This document shows, in pieces, positions 16,349 through 21,047 of a stretch of DNA of 21,047 nucleotides. The stretch covers positions 1-21,047 of the forward strand of contig CAJJNP010000040.1 of assembly GCA_905193145.1 (NCBI GenBank), written 5' to 3'. Each line of letters starts with the position of its first letter. Positions within the stretch are counted from its first letter, which is position 1. This DNA comes from an uncultured Odoribacter sp. GTDB lineage: Bacteria; Bacteroidota; Bacteroidia; Bacteroidales; Marinifilaceae. The translations under genes were made by a program, and so were the position numbers. The notes under the pieces are model-generated. The model was not told where the DNA came from, made no database searches, and saw nothing but the letters and a program-made list of their open reading frames with translations.

Positions 16349-16738
16349 TTATAATACTTTGTATGTGATGGGTTCATCTGAATGGTGACTGGGACAATCA
16401 TGATGGTCGCACAATTCTCCGTTGTCTTTCAGTTCGCCTTTCAGCCATGATTGTATGACTTCTTCTACCGGACCAGAGCAGCCGCGGATAACTTGAATAT
16501 TGTTGTTTGCCAATACGTTTTTGGCTCCTTCGCCCATGTTTCCTGCCAACATCAAAGATATGCCTTCACTGGCAAGGACAGGGGCGATATTTGATTTGCA
16601 TCCGCAACCTTCCGGAGATTCATAACGCTCTTTGGCTATGATATTTTTGTTTTCATCGATGGTGAATATGGTGTAATATTCACAGTGACCGAAATGGTCG
16701 TCTACTACGTTGTTTCGTGTTGGTATAGCTATTTTCAT
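16349..16738 (-). CDS. NifX/NifB-C-terminal-like (dinitrogenase FeMo-cofactor) family protein
   Basis: A 129-residue small protein beginning MKIAIPTRNNVVDDHFGHC, the classic start of the NifX/NafY-like fold that in nitrogen fixers carries iron-molybdenum cofactor precursors and in other organisms has unknown metal-cluster roles. Cys19, Cys45, Cys47 (EGCGCK) and Cys87 (RGCSG) are possible cluster ligands, and the C-terminal tail CDHHDCPSHH (110-119) adds further metal-binding residues. There is no other nif gene in view, so nitrogen fixation is not implied. It precedes the DUF2027-Smr gene by 2 bases and starts 24 bases from a TACCTTTG promoter box. Confidence 0.9.
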   Translation of the reverse strand: MKIAIPTRNNVVDDHFGHCEYYTIFTIDENKNIIAKERYESPEGCGCKSNIAPVLASEGISLMLAGNMGEGAKNVLANNNIQVIRGCSGPVEEVIQSWLKGELKDNGELCDHHDCPSHHSDEPITYKVL

Positions 16739-16761
16739 GATTTATTTTGTTTTGATTCATG

Positions 16762-16769
16762 CAAAGGTA
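16762..16769 (-). promoter_or_regulatory. -7 box for the NifX-like / DUF2027-Smr operon
   Basis: Minus-strand TACCTTTG (16769-16762) is an exact TAnnTTTG -7 box, 24 bases before the ATG. A second match, TATATTTG, lies at 16778-16771. A TTGG at 16796-16793 could be the -33 element but its spacing of 23 from the first box is slightly long, so only the -7 box is called. Confidence 0.55.
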
Positions 16770-16831
16770 ACAAATATACTCCGCTTGTTCTACCAAAAGA
16801 ATAAATTTAAAGTGTATCATGTAAATTTTGG

Positions 16832-16852
16832 ACGATTTTATAGCGAAATCGT
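16832..16852. repeat. 7-bp inverted repeat upstream of hutU
   Basis: Perfect arms ACGATTT (16832-16838) and AAATCGT (16846-16852) have a 7-base centre, giving a compact 21-base dyad like a repressor or activator site. It lies about 58 bases before the hutU start. Its right flank shares AATCGTTT with the right arm of the trxB repeat. Confidence 0.5.
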
Positions 16853-16910
16853 TTGAAATTATTAATTTAGCGGACTGAAAATTAGATAATTCATTAAAAT
16901 AATATCAGAT

Positions 16911-18920
16911 ATGACACTTCAAGAGTTTCAACAGTCTATCAGAGAAGGTATTCCGTCAGAATTGCCTGCTCCGAAACCTTATGACCCGGCTATTAATCAT
17001 GCCCCAAAGCGTAAGGATATTTTGACCAAAGAGGAAAAACAGTTGGCAATTCGTAATGCTCTGCGTTATTTTGAACCTCGCCATCATGCCGTGCTGGCTC
17101 CTGAATTCGCAGAAGAACTGGAGAAATATGGACGTATTTATATGTATCGTTTCCGTCCCGATTATGAAATGCACGCTCATAATATTTATGATTATCCGCA
17201 TAACAGCTTGCAGGCTGCTGCCATTATGCTGATGATTAACAATAACTTGGATAAGGCTGTCGCTCAACATCCGCATGAGTTGATTACTTATGGTGGTAAT
17301 GGAGCCGTTTTCCAAAACTGGGCTCAGTATCGTTTGGCAATGAAGTATTTGTCAGAGATGACTGACGAACAGACTCTGGTGATGTATTCCGGACATCCGA
17401 TGGGACTTTATCCTTCGCACAAGGATGCTCCGCGTGTTGTGGTAACCAACGGTATGGTGATTCCTAACTATTCTAAGCCGGATGATTGGGAACGTTTCAA
17501 TGCTTTGGGCGTTTCTCAGTATGGGCAGATGACTGCAGGTTCTTATATGTATATCGGACCGCAGGGTATAGTGCATGGTACTACAATCACAGTATTGAAT
17601 GCCGGACGTAAGATCTCCAAGCATGGTGAAGGATTGGCTGGAAAATTGTTTGTGACTGCCGGATTAGGTGGTATGTCTGGTGCACAGCCGAAAGCCGGAA
17701 ATATCGCAGGCTGCGTAAGTATTACGGCTGAAATCAATTCGAAAGCTACAGAAACCCGCTATACTCAAGGTTGGGTGGATGAAGTGATTGATAATTTGGA
17801 TGATTTGATGACTCGCGTACGTAAGGCGAAAGAAAACAAAGAGGTGGTATCTATTGCTTACCAGGGCAATGTGGTGGATTTGTGGGAACGCCTGGCAAAA
17901 GAGGATATTACAGTTGAATTGGGATCCGACCAGACTTCGTTGCATAATCCATGGGCTGGCGGTTACTATCCAGTAGGTGTAAGCTTTGAGGATAGTAAAC
18001 GTATGATGGCTGAAGAACCGGAGAAATTTAAAGAGAAAGTACAAGAGTCTTTGCGTCGCCACGTGGCTGCTATCAATAAGTGCGTGGAACGTTTCGGTAC
18101 TTATTTCTTTGATTATGGTAATGCTTTCTTGTTGGAATCTTCTCGTGCTGGTGCTGATATTTTGAAACCGAATGGCGATTTTAAATATCCGTCTTATGTG
18201 CAGGATATCATGGGTCCGATGTGTTTCGACTATGGATTCGGACCTTTCCGTTGGGTATGTACAAGTGGCGACCCGAAAGATTTGGCAAAGACCGATGAGT
18301 TGGCAACAAAAGTACTTGAACAATTGGCTTCTGAGTCTCCTGCTGAAATTCAACAGCAGATGCACGATAATATCCGTTGGATTAAGGCTGCTGGAGAAAA
18401 TCATCTAGTGGTGGGCTCTCAGGCACGTATCTTGTATGCGGATGCTGAAGGACGTATCCGGATTGCAGAAGCTTTCAATAATGCTATTAAGAGTGGCGAG
18501 TTGACAGCTCCAGTAGTATTGGGTCGTGACCACCACGATGTTTCCGGTACAGACTCACCCTATCGTGAGACTTCTAATATTTACGATGGTTCTCGCTTTA
18601 CAGCTGATATGGCCGTGCAGAATGTGATTGGAGACTCGTTCCGTGGTGCAACCTGGGTTTCTATCCACAATGGTGGCGGTGTAGGCTGGGGCGAAGTAAT
18701 TAATGGAGGATTCGGTATGTTGTTAGATGGCTCTGCTGATGCTGAGCGTCGTTTGAAATCAATGCTTTTCTGGGACGTAAACAATGGTATCTCTCGTCGT
18801 AGCTGGGCTAGAAACGAAGGTGCCGTTTTTGCTATTAAGCGTGCGATGGAGTCTAATCCGAATCTGAAGGTGACTATCCCGAATTATGCGGATGATAAAT
18901 TGATTGAAAGTCTGTTTTGA
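16911..18920 (+). CDS. hutU: Urocanate hydratase (urocanase), long form
   Basis: Hydrates urocanate to imidazolone propionate in histidine degradation, using tightly bound NAD as the electrophile. Recognisable family blocks are TYGGNGAVFQNWAQYRL (126-142), YSGHPMGLYPSH (159-170), GVSQYGQMTAGSYMYIGPQG (200-219), GLGGMSGAQPKAGNIAG (251-267) and the strongly conserved segment holding Cys438 (GPMCFDYGFG) and Cys450 (RWVCTSG), one of which corresponds to the essential Cys of the family. Its 669 residues exceed the roughly 550-560 of Pseudomonas or Bacillus HutU and match the long vertebrate-type enzyme, including the N-terminal AIRNALRYF and YMYRFRPDYEM segments. Codon use is biased to GGT, CGT and GCT. 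No other hut gene is adjacent. It ends at a shared terminator with folC. Confidence 0.97.
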   Translation: MTLQEFQQSIREGIPSELPAPKPYDPAINHAPKRKDILTKEEKQLAIRNALRYFEPRHHAVLAPEFAEELEKYGRIYMYRFRPDYEMHAHNIYDYPHNSLQAAAIMLMINNNLDKAVAQHPHELITYGGNGAVFQNWAQYRLAMKYLSEMTDEQTLVMYSGHPMGLYPSHKDAPRVVVTNGMVIPNYSKPDDWERFNALGVSQYGQMTAGSYMYIGPQGIVHGTTITVLNAGRKISKHGEGLAGKLFVTAGLGGMSGAQPKAGNIAGCVSITAEINSKATETRYTQGWVDEVIDNLDDLMTRVRKAKENKEVVSIAYQGNVVDLWERLAKEDITVELGSDQTSLHNPWAGGYYPVGVSFEDSKRMMAEEPEKFKEKVQESLRRHVAAINKCVERFGTYFFDYGNAFLLESSRAGADILKPNGDFKYPSYVQDIMGPMCFDYGFGPFRWVCTSGDPKDLAKTDELATKVLEQLASESPAEIQQQMHDNIRWIKAAGENHLVVGSQARILYADAEGRIRIAEAFNNAIKSGELTAPVVLGRDHHDVSGTDSPYRETSNIYDGSRFTADMAVQNVIGDSFRGATWVSIHNGGGVGWGEVINGGFGMLLDGSADAERRLKSMLFWDVNNGISRRSWARNEGAVFAIKRAMESNPNLKVTIPNYADDKLIESLF

Positions 18921-18942
18921 TAAATCTTTTCAGTGAAATAAT

Positions 18943-18976
18943 AAAATCCCTGCAAGCGAATGTTTGCAGGGATTTT
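18943..18976. terminator. Bidirectional terminator between hutU and folC
   Basis: A perfect 13-bp stem AAAATCCCTGCAA (18943-18955) and TTGCAGGGATTTT (18964-18976) encloses an 8-base loop. The A-run on the left and T-run on the right allow termination on both strands. It sits 22 bases after the hutU stop and 20 bases from the folC stop. Confidence 0.92.
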
Positions 18977-18996
18977 GGGTATCTGGTGAGTCTTGG

Positions 18997-20271
18997 TTAA
19001 AGCACTTCTGCAACAACGAAGGTGCTACCGCCAATATAAATCATGTCTTGTTTTGTGGCATTTTGACGGGCTGCTTCATAAGCTGTCGCTACAGTTGGAT
19101 AACATGTTCCATGCAGACCGGCCGCCTGGGCTTTTTCTGCCAATATCTCTTCATTCATGGCACGTGGGATAGAGGCCTTGGTAAAATAGTAAATGGCATC
19201 TTTGGGTAAAATGCAGAGTACATGGTCGACATCTTTGTCGTTCACCATACCGATGACGAAATGAAGCTGTTCATATTGGCACTTCTGTAATTGCTGCACG
19301 ATTTCTGTGATGCCATCAATGTTGTGTCCGGTGTCGCAGATGGTCAGTGGAGACTGGGCCAGAGTTTGCCAACGGCCGTGTAATCCTGTGTTGGTAATCA
19401 CTCGGCTGATACCTGTACGCACCTGTTCGTCTGTAATCTGTAGACCTGCCGCTCGCAATGCCGGAATGGTTTCCAATACAGTAGGAATGTTTTTCCGTTG
19501 GTAGTCGCCTTTCAGTTCGCACGAAAGATTACAGAACTCTTCCCCGCTAGAACGTTTCAGGTGGTAGTTTCCTTCCGGATTCTTTTCCACTTTCCATTGT
19601 TCTCCGGCAAAAGAAAGGGTGGTGTTGACCGAGGCTGCTCTTTCTTCAAATACAAAGTCGTATTCTTTGTCCCGGACTCCTACAATAGCAGGAATTCCAG
19701 ATTTGATAATACCGGCTTTCTCTCCGGCTATTTTTTCTAAGGTGTTGCCTAAAAGAGCCATGTGGTCAAAGGAGATGTTGGTGATGACAGATGCCAGCGG
19801 AGAGATGATATTCGTAGAATCCAGTCGTCCACCTAGACCGACTTCTATGACAGCAATGTCCACTTGTTGATCTGCAAAATATTTGAATGCCATCGCAACA
19901 GTCATCTCAAAGAATGACGGGTGAATTTGTGCAAACAGCTCTTTGTTATCTTCAACGAAATCAATTACATATTGTTCGCTGACCATCTCGCCGTTGATTT
20001 TGATGCGTTCCCTGAAATCTTTCAAATGGGGCGATGTATAGAGTCCGGTTTTGTAGCCGGCTTCTTGTAGAATGGAGGCCAACATATGTGATACGGAACC
20101 CTTTCCATTAGTGCCTGCTACGTGGATAGTCTTAAAGAGTGTATGCGGATGTTTGAAATATTCATCCAATGCAAGAGTATTGTCCAGATTGGCTTTATAA
20201 GCAGCCTGTCCTTCCCTTTGATACATGGGAAGTTGTGAAAAAAGCCAATTTAAAGTTTCTTGGTAGTTCAT
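18997..20271 (-). CDS. folC: Folylpolyglutamate synthase / dihydrofolate synthase
   Basis: An ATP-dependent cytoplasmic ligase that joins glutamate to dihydropteroate and extends folate polyglutamate tails. From the ATG at 20271 the protein has 424 residues, normal for FolC. Motifs: P-loop GTNGKGS (53-59), YTSPHL (78-83), VGLGGRLDSTN (144-154), ISFDHMALLG (166-175), EKAGIIK (184-190) with the catalytic-site Lys, GLHGRWQTL and DTGHNIDG in the C-terminal Mur-ligase-like domain. An ATG ten codons upstream (20301) is in frame, but it lies inside the -7 promoter box, so the 20271 start is preferred. The gene is divergent from rex and convergent with hutU. Confidence 0.96.
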   Translation of the reverse strand: MNYQETLNWLFSQLPMYQREGQAAYKANLDNTLALDEYFKHPHTLFKTIHVAGTNGKGSVSHMLASILQEAGYKTGLYTSPHLKDFRERIKINGEMVSEQYVIDFVEDNKELFAQIHPSFFEMTVAMAFKYFADQQVDIAVIEVGLGGRLDSTNIISPLASVITNISFDHMALLGNTLEKIAGEKAGIIKSGIPAIVGVRDKEYDFVFEERAASVNTTLSFAGEQWKVEKNPEGNYHLKRSSGEEFCNLSCELKGDYQRKNIPTVLETIPALRAAGLQITDEQVRTGISRVITNTGLHGRWQTLAQSPLTICDTGHNIDGITEIVQQLQKCQYEQLHFVIGMVNDKDVDHVLCILPKDAIYYFTKASIPRAMNEEILAEKAQAAGLHGTCYPTVATAYEAARQNATKQDMIYIGGSTFVVAEVL

Positions 20272-20298
20272 GATTCTGTATGATAAATGTTTTGCGTA

Positions 20299-20306
20299 CA
20301 AATATA
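20299..20306 (-). promoter_or_regulatory. -7 box of the folC promoter
   Basis: Minus-strand TATATTTG (20306-20299) is an exact TAnnTTTG box 27 bases before the chosen folC ATG. A -33 element is not evident at the expected distance. A transcript starting near 20293 would exclude the upstream ATG at 20301, which decides the start. Confidence 0.55.
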
Positions 20307-20327
20307 AGGAGATTTGGAGAATTATAT

Positions 20328-20358
20328 TTTCATGATAATAAAAAAATCACTACTTTTG
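20328..20358 (+). promoter_or_regulatory. Promoter of rex
   Basis: TACTTTTG at 20351-20358 is an exact TAnnTTTG -7 box with a near-match -33 TTTC at 20328-20331, spacing 19. The transcript would begin near 20364 and carry about 60 bases of leader, which holds two small hairpins: TTCG/CGAA (20363-20374) and CTCTT/AAGAG (20383-20395). Confidence 0.6.
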
Positions 20359-20423
20359 TGGGTTCGAAAACGAATGAAAAGTCTCTTCGAAAGAGGGACC
20401 TAGAAGTTAAGGATTGCTTGTAT

Positions 20424-21047
20424 ATGAAAGTAGATAAAAATGTACCTATACCCGTATTGAGAAGAATGCCTGCGTACCTGTCTTTTGTGAAGACATTGCA
20501 GAAGCAAGGAGAAAAATTTGTTTCTTCTACGCGAATAGCGGAGTATATGGAAATAGATTCTACACAGGTGACAAAAGATTTGTCGCATACCGGCATCTCG
20601 GGAAAAACACGTGTCGGGTACGAGGTGGATAGTTTTGTGACTGTGCTGGAGGATTTTTTAGGTTTTAGTCGAATGGATAGCGCATTCTTGGTAGGAGCAG
20701 GCTCTTTAGGTAGCGCTTTGTTGCAGGATAAGGGATTGTCGGCATTCGGTTTGCAGATAGAGGCTGCATTTGATACTGATAAGGCTAAGATTGGCACGAA
20801 GGTGAACGATATAGAGATCTTTCATATTGACCAGTTGCGGGTAATGGCTGCCGAACGGAATGTGGTGATTGGAATTATTACAGTGCCGGCAGAATATGCT
20901 CAGAATGTAGCCGACCTGATGGTGGCATGGGGAATTAAGGCGATTTGGAATTTTACTCCGGCACGTATCAAAGTCCCTTCTCATATCGTTGTGCAGAATA
21001 CAACTATTTATATGAATTTGGCTATTCTGTTCAATAAATTGTATAAT
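20424..21047 (+). CDS. rex: Rex-family redox-sensing transcriptional repressor, 3' end cut off
   Basis: The 208 residues to the window edge run without a stop; the family usually has about 205-220, so only a few C-terminal residues should be missing. An N-terminal winged helix (SSTRIAEYMEIDSTQVTKDLSHTG, in parts 34-57; GKTRVGYEV 60-68) precedes a Rossmann NAD(H)-binding domain with VGAGSLGSALL (90-100), AAFDTDKAKIG (114-124), GIITVPAEYAQ (150-160) and the Rex hallmark NFTPARIKVPSH (176-187). Rex senses the NADH/NAD ratio and represses fermentation and respiratory genes. Compared with Bacillus and Thermus Rex from memory, the three residues of the redox triad are changed: Arg to Ser20, Tyr to Asp102 and Asp to Thr194. 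The DNA-helix RKD/RRD is TKD (50-52). The family is clear but the sensing may differ. Confidence 0.93.
   Translation, partial: MKVDKNVPIPVLRRMPAYLSFVKTLQKQGEKFVSSTRIAEYMEIDSTQVTKDLSHTGISGKTRVGYEVDSFVTVLEDFLGFSRMDSAFLVGAGSLGSALLQDKGLSAFGLQIEAAFDTDKAKIGTKVNDIEIFHIDQLRVMAAERNVVIGIITVPAEYAQNVADLMVAWGIKAIWNFTPARIKVPSHIVVQNTTIYMNLAILFNKLYN

Noticed and set aside
16349..16738. Nitrogen fixation from the NifX-like gene
   Set aside because: No nifH, D, K, E, N or B gene is in view, and this small family is common in non-fixing anaerobes.
16820..16870. Promoter for hutU
   Set aside because: TAATTTAG (16863-16870) and ATCGTTTG (16848-16855) are imperfect and have no -33 element at the right spacing, so no hutU promoter is called.
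17664..18404. 246-codon open frame on the minus strand inside hutU
   Set aside because: It is antisense to highly conserved urocanase blocks and lacks any recognisable domain; a shadow of biased codon use.
20272..20301. Earlier ATG adding ten residues to FolC
   Set aside because: This ATG lies inside the predicted -7 box, upstream of the likely transcript start, and FolC begins normally at MNYQETL.
20330..20797. 155-codon open frame on the minus strand over rex
   Set aside because: The plus strand clearly encodes Rex; the minus frame has no domain and would have to be read across the rex promoter.

Overview
The window looks like chromosomal DNA of a gut Bacteroidales bacterium (Bacteroides/Parabacteroides type). 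The evidence is a RagB/SusD-family outer-membrane lipoprotein gene, a DUF2027-Smr protein, lipoprotein signals followed by acidic residues, the near absence of Shine-Dalgarno sequences, and repeated matches to the Bacteroidota sigma-ABfr promoter (-7 box TAnnTTTG, sometimes with a TTG-like -33 box). No tRNA, rRNA, CRISPR array, insertion sequence or phage gene was seen. No stretch longer than about 170 bases lacks a gene.

Layout. (1) 1-6095, plus strand: the 3' end of a susD/ragB gene, a lipoprotein of unknown function, a two-domain M16 zinc protease and a ChaN-like protein. They are tightly spaced with no internal promoter, so they read as the distal part of a SusC/SusD-type nutrient uptake operon, plausibly for protein, peptide or haem. 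(2) 6122-11865, plus: a menaquinone operon menF-menD-menB-menC-menE behind its own promoter. It takes chorismate through isochorismate, SEPHCHC and o-succinylbenzoate (OSB) to OSB-CoA and DHNA-CoA, but has no visible menH or thioesterase gene. (3) 11870-13081, minus: a SAM-dependent methyltransferase with a THUMP-like domain, converging on menE with only 4 bases between the stops. (4) 13165-14204, plus: a small Cys-rich lipoprotein and a two-helix membrane protein, neither recognised. The second carries a perfect 15-bp tandem repeat in its first membrane helix. (5) 14330-15286, plus: trxB with a good promoter and a 10-bp inverted repeat across it, then a strong bidirectional terminator. (6) 15339-16738, minus: a two-gene unit, NifX-like protein then DUF2027-Smr protein. 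(7) 16911-18920, plus: a long-form urocanate hydratase (hutU) with no other histidine-degradation gene beside it, ending at a second bidirectional terminator. (8) 18997-20271, minus: folC. (9) 20424 to the window end, plus: a Rex-family redox repressor, cut by the window end within a few residues of its expected C-terminus.

Most of the window is housekeeping: menaquinone for anaerobic respiration, the thioredoxin system, folate polyglutamylation, histidine breakdown and NADH-linked regulation. The points most worth a second look are the SusD / lipoprotein / M16 / ChaN unit, the Rex protein that has lost all three residues of the known redox-sensing triad, the unrecognised lipoprotein and membrane-protein pair with its in-frame repeat, and two inverted repeats in front of trxB and hutU that share an AATCGTTT half-site. 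I do not see clear evidence of a wholly new system.
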